Positions 17,425 to 26,637 of a DNA stretch of 43,741 bases are shown piece after piece. Position 1 is the first letter of the stretch. Each line of letters starts with the position of its first letter. Source of the DNA: Casimicrobiaceae bacterium (GTDB lineage Bacteria > Pseudomonadota > Gammaproteobacteria > Burkholderiales > Casimicrobiaceae); the NCBI GenBank assembly GCA_025056355.1, contig JANWWI010000015.1, forward strand, positions 1 through 43,741, written 5' to 3'. The notes under the pieces were generated by a model that was given only the letters and a program-made list of their open reading frames with translations, ran no database searches and was not told the origin of the DNA. Position numbers and translations under genes: made by a program.

Positions 17425-17814
17425 ATGATGATCGCCACCTTCACCCGGATCACGCTCTACACCGATACCGACGGCTTTGCCCGCTTCCGCGAAGAGCCGA
17501 TTCCGCTCGACGTCGGCGCCCCGCCGACGGTCTTCTCGGCGCTCATGCCAAGCGGGGGCTGGCAGCTGCGCCGCTCGGAGCCTGGCTTTGCGAGTGACTG
17601 GCACTGCACCCCCCACCCGCAGTGGGTGGTGATCCTCTCGGGTGTCATGGAAATCGGCCTGCGCGACGGCAGTTGGCGGCGTTTCGGCCCGGGCGAGCAC
17701 TTCTTCTGCGCCGACACCCTGCCACCGGGTGAAACCTTCGACCCCACACGCCACGGCCACCGCTCGCGAAACGCGGGCACGGGTGTGCTTGAGACTCTGT
17801 TTGTGCGAGCTTGA
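17425..17814 (+). CDS. Cupin-domain protein
   Basis: A 129-aa single-domain cupin. The first cupin motif is recognisable in DWHCTPHPQWVVILSGVMEIGLRDG and the second in RFGPGEHFFCADTLPPGETF followed by HGHRSRNAG. Histidines of HPQW and GHRS could bind a metal. Function is not predictable; many relatives are small-molecule binding or dioxygenase-like proteins. The start is ATG 17425 (a second ATG follows directly). An upstream in-frame extension runs through the repeat block and was discarded. It is 39 bp ahead of prfC. Confidence 0.8.
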   Translation: MMIATFTRITLYTDTDGFARFREEPIPLDVGAPPTVFSALMPSGGWQLRRSEPGFASDWHCTPHPQWVVILSGVMEIGLRDGSWRRFGPGEHFFCADTLPPGETFDPTRHGHRSRNAGTGVLETLFVRA

Positions 17815-17853
17815 GAAAATCACAAGTTTTTTACAAGACGCCCTCAAAAAATC

Positions 17854-19506
17854 GTGTCAAACACGACAGCTCACGACACCGCGCTGACCCGCGAAGTCTC
17901 CCGCCGCCGCACCTTCGCGATCATCTCCCACCCGGACGCGGGCAAGACCACGCTCACCGAGAAGCTCCTGCTTTTTTCCGGTGCGATCCAGATTGCAGGC
18001 AGCGTCAAGGCCAGGAAAGCAAGCCGCTACGCCACCTCCGACTGGATGGAGATCGAAAAGCAGCGTGGCATTTCGGTTGCCTCGAGCGTGATGCAGTTCG
18101 AGTATGCCGACCGGGTGGTCAATTTGCTCGACACGCCCGGCCACCGCGACTTCTCCGAGGACACCTACCGGGTGCTCACAGCGGTGGATTCCGCACTCAT
18201 GGTGATCGATGCGGCCAACGGCGTGGAGGCTCAAACCAAGCGGCTCATCGAGGTCTGCCGCCAGCGCGACACACCGGTGATCACCTTCATCAACAAAATG
18301 GACCGCGAGGGCCGCGATCCGCTTGCGCTGCTCGATGAGGTTGAAGCCGAACTCGGCATGCCCTGTGTGCCCATGACGTGGCCGGTGGGTCAAGGCAAAA
18401 GCTTCAAGGGCATCGTCGATCTTGTGCGCGGACACATGCGCATCTTCACCCCAGGGCAGGATCGACGCGCCGACCAGGTAGAGATCGTTCCGCTTGACGA
18501 ACGCGCTGTCCTTCGCGAACGCTTCGGCGAGGCCTTCGAGGCGGCCGAGGCGGCGATCGAGCTCGTGACGGGCGCGGCCCCGTCGTTCGACCGCGAAGCC
18601 TTTCTTGCCGCAAAGCAAACGCCGGTGTACTTCGGCTCGGCCATCAACAACTTCGGCGTGCAGGAGGTGCTTGATGCCTTGGTGGAGCACGCACCTGGGC
18701 CGCGCCCGCGCCATTCGACCGAGACTGACGGAAGCACCCGTCTGATTGCCCCCGACGCGCCGGGCTTTTCGGGCGTGGTGTTCAAGGTGCAAGCCAACAT
18801 GGATCCACAACACCGTGACCGCATCGCTTTTGTGCGCGTCTGCTCGGGCCGCTACCAAAGCGGCCTGCGTTTGCGAGTCGAGCGAACCGGCAAGGAGATG
18901 CGCCCGACCTCGGTGGTGAGCTTCCTCTCGCAGCGCCGCGAGCGCGTGGATGAGGCCTGCGCCGGTGACATCATCGGCTTTACGATCCACGGCGGTGTGC
19001 AGCTGGGCGACACGATTGTGGAGGCCGCAAGCCGTGAACGCTTGCAGTTCACCGGCCTGCCCTTTTTCGCGCCGGAGTTGTTTCAGGTGGTCGAGCTCAC
19101 CAACCCGGTCAAGAGCAAACAGTTGCAGGCAGGCCTCAAAGAACTCGGCGAAGAAGGCGCCATCCAGGTCTTCCGCCCGCTACTTGGCTCGCTCATGCTC
19201 CTGGGCGCGGTCGGGCAGCTTCAGTTCGAGGTCGTACAGCATCGCCTGGCCACCGAGTACAAGGCCGAAGTGCGCTTGAAGCCCTCGCAGTTCATCGGCG
19301 CGCGCTGGATCACCTGCGACGACGAGGGTGAGCTTCGCAAGTTCATGGACGAAAACGCGGCCAAGCTCGCCTACGACGCGGCCGACACTTTGGCGTATCT
19401 GCTCAGCTCAAGCTACGACCTGCGGCTCACGCAGGAGCGCTATCCGAAGATTCGCTTTCACCCGCTGCGAGAGCATGCGGGGCTTGCCCTCACCGCGCTG
19501 GCCTGA
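17854..19506 (+). CDS. prfC: Peptide chain release factor 3
   Basis: A 550-aa translational GTPase that recycles RF1/RF2 after peptide release. G1 is SHPDAGKTTLTEK, the switch region is QRGISVASSVMQFEY, G3 is DTPGHRDFSEDTYR (RF3-specific 'DFSEDTYR'), and G4 is NKMDREGRDP. Domains II and III follow, with HFGV-like C-terminal segments ending YPKIRFHPLREHAG. It starts with GTG at 17854; no good Shine-Dalgarno is visible, and the A/T-rich leader just before it (17818-17850) stands out from the local GC content. Confidence 0.96.
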   Translation: MSNTTAHDTALTREVSRRRTFAIISHPDAGKTTLTEKLLLFSGAIQIAGSVKARKASRYATSDWMEIEKQRGISVASSVMQFEYADRVVNLLDTPGHRDFSEDTYRVLTAVDSALMVIDAANGVEAQTKRLIEVCRQRDTPVITFINKMDREGRDPLALLDEVEAELGMPCVPMTWPVGQGKSFKGIVDLVRGHMRIFTPGQDRRADQVEIVPLDERAVLRERFGEAFEAAEAAIELVTGAAPSFDREAFLAAKQTPVYFGSAINNFGVQEVLDALVEHAPGPRPRHSTETDGSTRLIAPDAPGFSGVVFKVQANMDPQHRDRIAFVRVCSGRYQSGLRLRVERTGKEMRPTSVVSFLSQRRERVDEACAGDIIGFTIHGGVQLGDTIVEAASRERLQFTGLPFFAPELFQVVELTNPVKSKQLQAGLKELGEEGAIQVFRPLLGSLMLLGAVGQLQFEVVQHRLATEYKAEVRLKPSQFIGARWITCDDEGELRKFMDENAAKLAYDAADTLAYLLSSSYDLRLTQERYPKIRFHPLREHAGLALTALA

Positions 19507-19755
19507 AAACGGGAAAAATCCGATTTTTGAAGGACGCCGACGAGAACGAGACGAAAAGCCGCTGCAACACTCTCGCTCGGCGGGAAACCCCACAAATGAA
19601 TCGCAGAAGCCTTCGTACCGAGAAGTCGCCCGAGCGTTGAAGCGAAACTCCGTCACGGCCAACTAGATCGTACTAAGCAAGCCGGCCGAAAGCCCTTGTG
19701 AGGGCTGCGGCTCTCTCGGCACTCACTGATCATCGCGCATCGAGGGAGTTTGTCC

Positions 19756-20931
19756 TTGCTGGATGCGCGCATGTTTTACGATTGCTGCGTGTCGCAGCAG
19801 ACGCCAAAAACTACTACATCCGACGCCAACACGGAGAGCTCTAGCCTCACCGAGGAGGCGGGCTTGGGTTTGCCAAGCATTGCGGATAAGCACAAGCGCC
19901 TGCGATACCTGCGGATACTGCGCGTGCACTCGATTCCGCGGGCGGCCTGCTATGGGCTTGTGGCGCTTATGTTAGCCATGGTGTGGCATGAAGCGCCACT
20001 GCTTTACACCGTTCTGATTGCGCTTGGCTTGATCGAGCCCTGGCTTATTTATGCCTGGGCCGTACGACAACCACCCAAGCGCCTCACCCTCGTTCGAACC
20101 TTTCGCTTCGACGCCGTCAATGCTGGCATCTCGATCGCCGCGCTTGGGTTTTCCATCGGTCCGACAATCTTTCTGTTTGGAGCCAATACGCTCAGTGCGT
20201 TGACGCTCGAAGGGCCACGCGATGCGCTCAAGCAAGCGGGCCTGATCGCACTCTCCGCACTCCTGAGCTTTTTCATCATGGGTCAGCCGAGGCCGGAGCT
20301 GCCCCCCATGGCCGATATGCTTGCCTTGATTGGGCTCATGTTTTTCGCCTTTCCCTCAGCCTATGCCACCTGGCTTGCTTACGAGCAGCTGCGCGTCGCG
20401 TGGCGGCGAGTGCGCGAGCAGTCCGAAGCGTTCAAGCAAGCAAGCCGCACCGATTCGCTCACTGGGCTTGCCAATCGTCGGCCGGTGTATGACCTGATGC
20501 GAAAACTCGGTGGCGAGCCATGGGCTTTGATCCTGCTTGACATGGACCGTTTCAAGTCCATCAACGACACCTACGGGCATGAAGCCGGGGATGTGGTGCT
20601 TCAAGTCATCGCACAGCGCCTGCTCAAGTTGTTGCCCGAGCCCGATCTCGTCGTTCGCTGGGGGGGCGAAGAGCTCCTCATCGTGCTGCGTAAACCGCGG
20701 AACGAGCCTCTCGAACAGTTCGCCGAACACATCCTCGAAGCCATCCGTCGCGAGCCGGTCACCTTGCCAGACGGACAAACCTTGGCGGTCACGGCCTCCT
20801 GCGGCGCAGCGCATTTTCAGCGCGAAGTCGGTTGGAGAAGGCTTCTTGCCACCGTGGACCGCGCGCTCTATCTGGCCAAGCACGGCGGTCGCGACCGCGC
20901 GATCGTGGTCGATGCAGCCCGCTTCGAGTGA
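19756..20931 (+). CDS. Diguanylate cyclase with MASE2-like membrane sensor, GGEEL active site
   Basis: A 391-aa protein making cyclic di-GMP from two GTP. A hydrophilic start is followed by four or five membrane segments (about 62-215) that resemble a MASE2 sensor (RLRYLRILRVHSIPRAACYG, then RTFRFDAVNAG). The GGDEF domain begins at DSLTGLANRR, with LDMDRFKSINDTYGHEAGD. The signature is GGEEL, where Leu replaces the usual Phe; the catalytic acids remain, so activity is likely. The RxxD inhibitory site is absent (PEPD in its place). A TTG at 19756 was chosen because GAGGGAG at 19742-19748 is correctly spaced; TTG 19750 is too close, and ATG 19771 is an alternative. The 19507-19749 leader holds only weak hairpins. 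Confidence 0.88.
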   Translation: MLDARMFYDCCVSQQTPKTTTSDANTESSSLTEEAGLGLPSIADKHKRLRYLRILRVHSIPRAACYGLVALMLAMVWHEAPLLYTVLIALGLIEPWLIYAWAVRQPPKRLTLVRTFRFDAVNAGISIAALGFSIGPTIFLFGANTLSALTLEGPRDALKQAGLIALSALLSFFIMGQPRPELPPMADMLALIGLMFFAFPSAYATWLAYEQLRVAWRRVREQSEAFKQASRTDSLTGLANRRPVYDLMRKLGGEPWALILLDMDRFKSINDTYGHEAGDVVLQVIAQRLLKLLPEPDLVVRWGGEELLIVLRKPRNEPLEQFAEHILEAIRREPVTLPDGQTLAVTASCGAAHFQREVGWRRLLATVDRALYLAKHGGRDRAIVVDAARFE

Positions 20932-21170
20932 GCACCCGGCGCAAGAGCTTAGGGGCAACGACCCGGCTCCTTCAAGCAAAACGAAACCACGATGCGCTCG
21001 ATCGAAGGCAACCTCACCGCCGTCGTTGGTCGTCGCTGCTCAGCCTGAAACGATTCGCCCGTGTGCGGGCTCCGAACGAATCGCTCACCCGTCCTGGGGC
21101 GCGGATGTGAGCGCCCAGTATCGGCCACCCAAACCAGCCCGGGCACACCCGAGCGGTGAAAACACTGCGA

Positions 21171-22799
21171 CTAGTTGGCAAAGCGATAGCTGGCAAACTG
21201 CTCGCGCAGCTTCGACTTTTGCATCTTCCCGGTGGCGCCAAGCGGGATCGACTCCACGAAAAACACATCGTCCGGGATCTGCCACTTGGCCACCTTGCCG
21301 ACGTAGAAGGCGAGCAATTCCTCTTTCGAAACCTCAACGCCCGGCTTTTTGACCACCACCAGTACGGGGCGCTCGTCCCACTTCGGGTGGGGCAAACCGA
21401 TGCAGGCGGCCATGGCAACCGCCGGATGCGCCATGGCGATGTTTTCGATGTCGATCGAACTGATCCACTCGCCGCCCGACTTGATGACATCCTTGCTGCG
21501 GTCGGTGATCTGCATGTAGCCATCGGAATCGAGCGTGGCCACATCTCCGGTGTGGAAATACCCCTCTTCATCGAGAATCGGCCCGCCTTCGCCCTTGAAG
21601 TATTCGCGCACGACCCACGGCCCGCGCACCATCAAGTTGCCGAAGGTCTTGCCGTCCCTCGGGAGTTCCCGCCCAAGATCATCCACAATCTTCATATCCA
21701 CCCCGAAGACCGCGCGGCCTTGCTTGAGCAGGATCGCGCGTTGTTGTTCCCGCGGCAGCGCGAGGTGTTTGCCTTTGAGCGTGCCATAGGTGCCCAGCGG
21801 CGACATCTCGGTCATTCCCCAGGCGTGATCGACGCTCACACCGTGCTTTTCGCGAAATGTGTCGAACATCGCCGGCGGACAGGCCGAGCCGCCCACCACG
21901 ACGCGCTTCAGGCTGGAGAGTTTGAGTCCGTGCTGCTCCAGGTAAGCCAGCAGCATTTGCCAGACCGTCGGCACACCCGCAGAGAAAGTGACCTTTTCCG
22001 CTTCGAAAAGCTCGTAGATCGAACGGCCGTCGAGGGCAGGCCCCGGGAAGACGAGTTTGCAGCCCATCATCGGACACACATACGGCAGCCCCCAGGCGTT
22101 GACGTGGAACATCGGCACCACCGGCAGCACCACGTCGGTGGCCGTGCAGCCCATCACTGCGGGCGAGGCGCTCGCCATCGCGTGCAACAGCGTCGAGCGA
22201 TGCGAATAAAGCACGCCTTTCGGATGACCCGTCGTTCCGCTCGTGTAGCAAAGACCGGCCGCCGTGTTTTCATCGAAGATCGGCCAACGATAGCGATCCG
22301 ACTGTTCGGCAATCAGGCTTTCATAGCTGAGCAAGGGCGGCAAGCCTTCGTCTTTCGGAAGCATCGAGGCTTCGCAAAGCGCCACCCAGTGCTTGACCGT
22401 TGGGCACTTCGCAGCGATCGCCTTGATCAAGGGCACGAAGGTCAGGTCGAAGCACAGCACCTCATCTTCGGCGTGATTGACGATCCAGGCCATCTGCTCC
22501 GGATGCAGCCGCGGGTTGATGGTGTGGATGATCCGCTGCGAACCGGAGACCCCGTAATAAAGCTCGAAATGCCGATAGCCATTCCACGCGAGCGTGGCCA
22601 CCCGCGCATGGGGCGCCACGGCAAGCGCATCGAGCGCTCGGGCCACTTTGCGGGCGCGGGCGGCCGCCTCGGCGTAGCGGTAGCGGTGAATATCCCCCTC
22701 GACCCGACGGGAGACGATTTCGGTATCCGCGTGATAGAGCGCAGCAAATTCGATCAGGCTTGAAATCAGCAGGGGATGTTCCTGCATGAGTCCTCGCAC
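21171..22799 (-). CDS. AMP-forming acyl-CoA synthetase (medium/long-chain fatty acid-CoA ligase, AlkK-like)
   Basis: A 542-aa ANL-superfamily enzyme activating fatty acids with ATP and CoA. P-loop [21 protein letters not shown]5-type motif [40 protein letters not shown] and the catalytic Lys in [12 protein letters not shown] are all present. The early segment [14 protein letters not shown] is typical of the AlkK subgroup. The GTG at 22799 is preferred because AGGAGG lies five bases upstream; an ATG at 22787 would lose four residues. It diverges from the sugar dehydrogenase gene. With no other beta-oxidation genes adjacent, its substrate chain length is uncertain. Confidence 0.92.
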   Translation of the reverse strand: MRGLMQEHPLLISSLIEFAALYHADTEIVSRRVEGDIHRYRYAEAAARARKVARALDALAVAPHARVATLAWNGYRHFELYYGVSGSQRIIHTINPRLHPEQMAWIVNHAEDEVLCFDLTFVPLIKAIAAKCPTVKHWVALCEASMLPKDEGLPPLLSYESLIAEQSDRYRWPIFDENTAAGLCYTSGTTGHPKGVLYSHRSTLLHAMASASPAVMGCTATDVVLPVVPMFHVNAWGLPYVCPMMGCKLVFPGPALDGRSIYELFEAEKVTFSAGVPTVWQMLLAYLEQHGLKLSSLKRVVVGGSACPPAMFDTFREKHGVSVDHAWGMTEMSPLGTYGTLKGKHLALPREQQRAILLKQGRAVFGVDMKIVDDLGRELPRDGKTFGNLMVRGPWVVREYFKGEGGPILDEEGYFHTGDVATLDSDGYMQITDRSKDVIKSGGEWISSIDIENIAMAHPAVAMAACIGLPHPKWDERPVLVVVKKPGVEVSKEELLAFYVGKVAKWQIPDDVFFVESIPLGATGKMQKSKLREQFASYRFAN

Positions 22800-22881
22800 G
22801 GCTTCCTCCTTTCCAAGCGTGGCTGCAGCGCTGAGTTGTCCCCGATAATGTAGAGGTCGTTGTCGCTGCCTGGGAGTGTCT

Positions 22882-24033
22882 ATGAAGGTCCGCGCGAGCC
22901 GCTCGGCTTTCACGCTCCTTCTGATGCTTTGGCTACCCGGCTGTGCACAGCAGGTGCAGGCCCCGCATCCGCCCTCAGATCAAACCCCCGAGCTGAGCGG
23001 CTTCAAGCTGACTCCGGTGGTCGAAAACCTCGAGCATCCCTGGGCGGTGACGTGGCTGCCCGAGGGCGATCTGCTCATCACTGAGCGCGGGGGAAAGCTC
23101 TGGCGGGTGCGGGGAAAGGAACGCCGCGCCGTGGCGGGCGTCCCCGAGGTCTACGCCGAGGGTCAGGGCGGACTGCTCGACATCACGCTGCATCCGCGCT
23201 TTGAGCAGACCCGCTGGGTTTATCTCTCCTTCGCACGTGGCACGAGTGAAGCCAACGCCCTGGCCGTCGCCCGTGGCCGTCTCGAAGGCGACCGCCTCGA
23301 GGCAACCGAGATCATCTTCGAGGTCGCCCAGAAAAAAGACTCTCGCCAACACTTCGGCTCGCGCTTCGTGTGGCTCCCGGATGGCACCTTGCTCGTTGCC
23401 GTGGGCGATGGCGGAAATCCACCCACCCAGTACCAAGGCAAACTCATTCGCGAGCAAGCACAAAATTGGCAAAGCCACCTCGGCAAAGTGCTCGCGATGA
23501 GTGAAGACGGGAAACCCATCGCTTCCACCACCGACGGGCGCGATCCCTATGTCTACTCGATCGGTCACCGCAACATCCAAGGCATGGTGCGCGACCCGCT
23601 GACCGGCCGTGTCTGGGCCACTGAACACGGCTCACAGGGCGGCGATGAACTGAACCTGATCGAACGTGGAAAAAACTACGGCTGGCCGGTGGTCTCCTAC
23701 TCCAATGAATATGGTGGCGGACCGGTAGCAGCCGCCACCACCCGGCCCGATGTCGAGCCGCCGCGCGCGGTGTGGACGCCTTCGGTCGCACCCTCGGGAC
23801 TTGCCATCTACACCGGCGAGCGCTTCCCCGAGTGGAAGGGCAACCTGTTCTCGGGCGGTTTGCGCGGCATGGAAGTTCGCCGGATCGTCCTCGACGCAAG
23901 CGGGCGGGTTGTGCGTGAAGAGCGGCTGCGCACCGCTCGCCGCATTCGCGATGTGCGGCAGGGGCCCGACGGATTCCTCTACGTCTTGACCGACGAAAGC
24001 GACGGTGCGCTTTTGCGCATCGAGCCTCAGTGA
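22882..24033 (+). CDS. PQQ-dependent aldose sugar dehydrogenase-like lipoprotein (GdhB/YliI family)
   Basis: A 383-aa six-bladed beta-propeller of the soluble PQQ glucose/sorbosone dehydrogenase family. Diagnostic segments are LEHPWAVTWLPEGDLLITER, GQGGLLDITLHPRF, the metal/PQQ region SRQHFGSRFVWLPDGTLLVAVGD, YSIGHRNIQGM and ATEHGSQGGDELNLI with NYGWPVVSY. The N-terminus ends a hydrophobic stretch with LPGC, a lipobox, so it is probably a periplasm-facing lipoprotein. The ATG at 22882 is preceded by GGGAG at good distance. It oxidises sugar aldehyde groups and passes electrons to the respiratory chain, if PQQ is available. The downstream deacetylase gene overlaps its stop. Confidence 0.92.
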   Translation: MKVRASRSAFTLLLMLWLPGCAQQVQAPHPPSDQTPELSGFKLTPVVENLEHPWAVTWLPEGDLLITERGGKLWRVRGKERRAVAGVPEVYAEGQGGLLDITLHPRFEQTRWVYLSFARGTSEANALAVARGRLEGDRLEATEIIFEVAQKKDSRQHFGSRFVWLPDGTLLVAVGDGGNPPTQYQGKLIREQAQNWQSHLGKVLAMSEDGKPIASTTDGRDPYVYSIGHRNIQGMVRDPLTGRVWATEHGSQGGDELNLIERGKNYGWPVVSYSNEYGGGPVAAATTRPDVEPPRAVWTPSVAPSGLAIYTGERFPEWKGNLFSGGLRGMEVRRIVLDASGRVVREERLRTARRIRDVRQGPDGFLYVLTDESDGALLRIEPQ

Positions 24034-24959
24034 GCACGCCGAGCCACTACGTCGCACGGTGGGTCGAGCTGCTCGCGCACGGCCAGGCGCTACGCGCGCC
24101 CATCGAAGCCCGGCCGCGAGCGCCACGCCCCGCTCCAGGCGCGAATGCGCCGACCTGCATGCTCTTGTCCCCGCACCCGGACGATGAGGCGATCCAGGCG
24201 GCGCTTCCGCTGCGGCTTGCCCGCGAAGCTGGTTGGCACGTCCTCAACTGCGCCGTCACGTTTGGCTCAAACCGCTCGCGTCGTCGGCAGCGGCTTGCCG
24301 AGTTGCAGGCCTCATGCAGCGTGCTTGGCTTTGCCCTCGAGCGGCTCGACCCCACCGAAGCGCTCGGCCTCGACGCGGTGACAACGCAGACGCGCGACCT
24401 GGATTCCGAGCGCTGGGACCGTCATTGCGAGCGCTTGCGCACGGCGCTCATCACCCATCGCCCGGCTCTTGTGCTCGCACCGCATGCCGAGGACGCACAT
24501 CCCACCCATCGCGGAACGCATCGATTGCTCGTCGACGTCATCGCACGTATGGCCCAAGCCGACGAGCCCCTGCCACGCTGGGTGGCGTTGACCGAATACT
24601 GGGCACCGCTGGCAACCCCGAACCTCCTGGTCGAAGTCGACGTGGACACGGCCGCCACCATGGTCGAAGCCCTTGCCTGCCATTGGGGGGAGGTCGAACG
24701 AAACCCCTATCACGCGAGCTTGCCTGCCTGGCTCATCGACAACCGGCGCCGCGGCAGCGAGCTGATTTGGGGCGCCGGCGCCGATATGCGCACGATCGGG
24801 GAGCGCACCCCGTTTGCGGTGCTGCTCGAACTCTTCTCGATCGAAGGCACGAACTGGCAACGCTGGAGGCCCGAGCTCGCAAGCGACGCACTTTGGGCCG
24901 TTTCCCCGGAGGCGGATGCCTCCTCGAAGCTCCCGGCACGGCTTGCAGCTCACGCGTGA
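24030..24959 (+). CDS. PIG-L family deacetylase
   Basis: A 309-aa zinc hydrolase of the LmbE/PIG-L family, which removes acetyl groups from N-acetyl-sugars and similar compounds. The metal motif is SPHPDDEAIQ (about residues 47-56), and the distal His site is in HAEDAHPTHRGTHR. The C-terminal part is longer than in minimal members and shows no further domain. GTG start overlaps the sugar dehydrogenase stop (GTGA), so both genes are probably co-expressed. This raises the possibility of a shared carbohydrate substrate, which is inference. Confidence 0.9.
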   Translation: MSTPSHYVARWVELLAHGQALRAPIEARPRAPRPAPGANAPTCMLLSPHPDDEAIQAALPLRLAREAGWHVLNCAVTFGSNRSRRRQRLAELQASCSVLGFALERLDPTEALGLDAVTTQTRDLDSERWDRHCERLRTALITHRPALVLAPHAEDAHPTHRGTHRLLVDVIARMAQADEPLPRWVALTEYWAPLATPNLLVEVDVDTAATMVEALACHWGEVERNPYHASLPAWLIDNRRRGSELIWGAGADMRTIGERTPFAVLLELFSIEGTNWQRWRPELASDALWAVSPEADASSKLPARLAAHA

Positions 24960-25084
24960 GCTCAGCCCGATGGATGGTGCAGTCGCCCTGAGCGCACCGT
25001 CGCGACGCCTAAAATGGGCGCTTCATGTTCGCACGCCGCCTACGCTTGAAGGCGACACGGCGAAGCCCCAAGGAGATGCGCACC

Positions 25085-26011
25085 ATGTCGATGGCCGATC
25101 GCGACGGCAAGATTTGGATGGACGGAGAGCTCGTGGACTGGCGCGAGGCCAGGATTCACGTCCTCACGCACACGCTGCATTACGGCTGCGGCGTCTTCGA
25201 GGGGCTGCGCGCGTACAAAACCGAGACACGCGGTACAGCCATCTTTCGCCTCAAGGAACATACCGAACGGCTCTTCAACAGCGCAAAGATCTTGCGCATG
25301 AAAATTCCATTCTCATTCGAGCAGGTCATGCAAGCCCAGCGCGAGGTCGTTCGCGCCAATGCGCTTGAGAGCTGCTACATCCGTCCGCTTGCCTGGATCG
25401 GTTCGGAAAAGCTCGGTGTTTCGCCCAAAGGCAACAAAATCCACCTGATGATCGCCGCCTGGCCTTGGGGTGCCTATCTTGGCGAAGAGGGTCTCAGAAA
25501 AGGCATTCGTGTGCGAACCTCCTCCTACACGCGCCACCACGTCAACATCACGATGACCCAGGCCAAAGCCGTGTCGAACTACACCAACTCGATCCTCGCC
25601 AACATGGAGGCGACCGATGAAGGCTATGACGAGGCCATGCTGCTCGATCCGGCAGGCTTTGTCTCGGAGGGGGCTGGGGAAAATGTCTTTGCGGTCAAAG
25701 ACGGACGGCTCTACACCCCCGACCTTTCCGCCGGCGCGCTCAACGGCATCACCCGTAACACCGTGTTTCACATCGCCGCCGATCTGGGCATCGAGGTCAT
25801 CCAGAAGCGCATCACCCGCGATGAGCTCTACATCGCCGATGAGCTTTTTTTCACCGGCACCGCGGCCGAGGTCACGCCGATCCGCGAGTACGACCGCGTC
25901 ACGATCGGCGCCGGCGAACGCGGTCCGATCACGACGAAAATTCAGGCGGCCTTCTTTGACATCGTCTACGGCCGCAACCCCAAGTACGCTCACTGGCTGA
26001 CCCCAGTCTGA
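25085..26011 (+). CDS. ilvE: Branched-chain-amino-acid aminotransferase
   Basis: A 308-aa fold-type IV PLP enzyme for the last step of Leu/Ile/Val synthesis and first step of their breakdown. HTLHYGCGVFEGLRAYKT, SCYIRPLAWIG, the catalytic Lys in MTQAKAVSNYTNS, EGYDEAMLLD, VSEGAGENVFAV and DELFFTGTAAEVTPI are all canonical. The start at ATG 25085 is set by AAGGAG at 25070-25075, nine bases away. The preceding intergenic region (24960-25069) has a -10-like TAAAAT at 25010-25015 but no convincing -35. The zinc-finger gene begins three bases after the stop. Confidence 0.96.
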   Translation: MSMADRDGKIWMDGELVDWREARIHVLTHTLHYGCGVFEGLRAYKTETRGTAIFRLKEHTERLFNSAKILRMKIPFSFEQVMQAQREVVRANALESCYIRPLAWIGSEKLGVSPKGNKIHLMIAAWPWGAYLGEEGLRKGIRVRTSSYTRHHVNITMTQAKAVSNYTNSILANMEATDEGYDEAMLLDPAGFVSEGAGENVFAVKDGRLYTPDLSAGALNGITRNTVFHIAADLGIEVIQKRITRDELYIADELFFTGTAAEVTPIREYDRVTIGAGERGPITTKIQAAFFDIVYGRNPKYAHWLTPV

Positions 26012-26014
26012 CCC

Positions 26015-26269
26015 ATGCCAAACGAACAGGCTCAACCGACACCGCCGAAATCAGCGGCAGGCGGCTTGGCAACCCGCCCGCGCGCCGTCGTCCGCGTCTC
26101 GTCGAAAGATCTACAGGGGCCGGGCGTGGTGTTCTGCCCGAACCCATCGATGCCGTTGTGGTCAACCCACCCGCGTGTCTTCCTTGACGTGGTGAAAACC
26201 GGCTCGGCGATCTGCCCGTACTGTGGCACGCAGTATGTGCTCGAGGGCCCCGCGCCCAAGGGACATTGA
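26015..26269 (+). CDS. CHCC zinc-finger domain protein
   Basis: An 84-aa protein with the zf-CHCC pattern related to the NDUFS6/13-kDa complex I subunit. VVFCPNPSMPLWSTHPRVFLD gives the first Cys and His, and GSAICPYCGTQYVLE the CxxC pair. The first 30 residues are a Pro/Ala-rich leader. It lies directly behind ilvE, an arrangement often seen in betaproteobacteria. Its role is not established in bacteria; zinc binding is expected. Confidence 0.9.
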   Translation: MPNEQAQPTPPKSAAGGLATRPRAVVRVSSKDLQGPGVVFCPNPSMPLWSTHPRVFLDVVKTGSAICPYCGTQYVLEGPAPKGH

Positions 26270-26283
26270 GCGGCGGTCCTCTC

Positions 26284-26637
26284 ATGTCCAGCAGCGCTGC
26301 ACAACGACCAGAAATGATCTCGCTCGATGAAGCCCGCGCGCTGCTGGATGCCGGTGTGGCCAAGCTTGTCGACATTCGTGAACCGAGCGAGCATGCAACC
26401 GGGGTGGCCCCGGGGGCGGTACTTCTACCGCTTAGCCAACTGCAAGAGCGCTTCGAGGAATTTCCCGAAGACCGCCCCGAGGCGCCCGTGCTTGTGATCT
26501 GTCGCACGCAAAATCGCTCGGGAATGCTCGTGGCACAGCTTCGCAGTCGCTTCGGGCGCGAGCATGTGCATGCCGTACGCGGCGGCATGTTGGAATGGGC
26601 GCAGCGCGGCTGGCCGCTCGTGCCGCCGCGCCCATGA
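26284..26637 (+). CDS. Rhodanese-like domain protein
   Basis: A 117-aa single rhodanese domain. ISLDEARALLDAGVAKLVDIREPSE starts the fold. The active loop is ICRTQNRSG, with the cysteine that would carry persulfide, and VRGGMLEWAQRGWPL is the usual C-terminal segment. Sulfurtransferase or sulfur-carrier activity is likely, acceptor unknown. The ATG at 26284 was chosen; a TTG at 26266 overlapping the zinc-finger stop is possible. The stop overlaps the start of the MFS gene (ATGA). Confidence 0.9.
   Translation: MSSSAAQRPEMISLDEARALLDAGVAKLVDIREPSEHATGVAPGAVLLPLSQLQERFEEFPEDRPEAPVLVICRTQNRSGMLVAQLRSRFGREHVHAVRGGMLEWAQRGWPLVPPRP

Noticed and set aside
16765-17847. Long - strand frame across the 90-bp repeats (and similar + strand frames)
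   Set aside because: Stays open only because the repeat length is a multiple of three; protein strings repeat with the DNA and have no family outside repeat artefacts.
19507-19749. c-di-GMP riboswitch ahead of the diguanylate cyclase gene
   Set aside because: No GEMM-type conserved core; only a weak AGCCCT-TGTG-AGGGCT hairpin and a short AT hairpin after prfC.
21156-22763. 535-codon open frame on + strand opposite the acyl-CoA ligase
   Set aside because: Antisense shadow of a complete ANL enzyme; composition typical of a shadow and no motifs.
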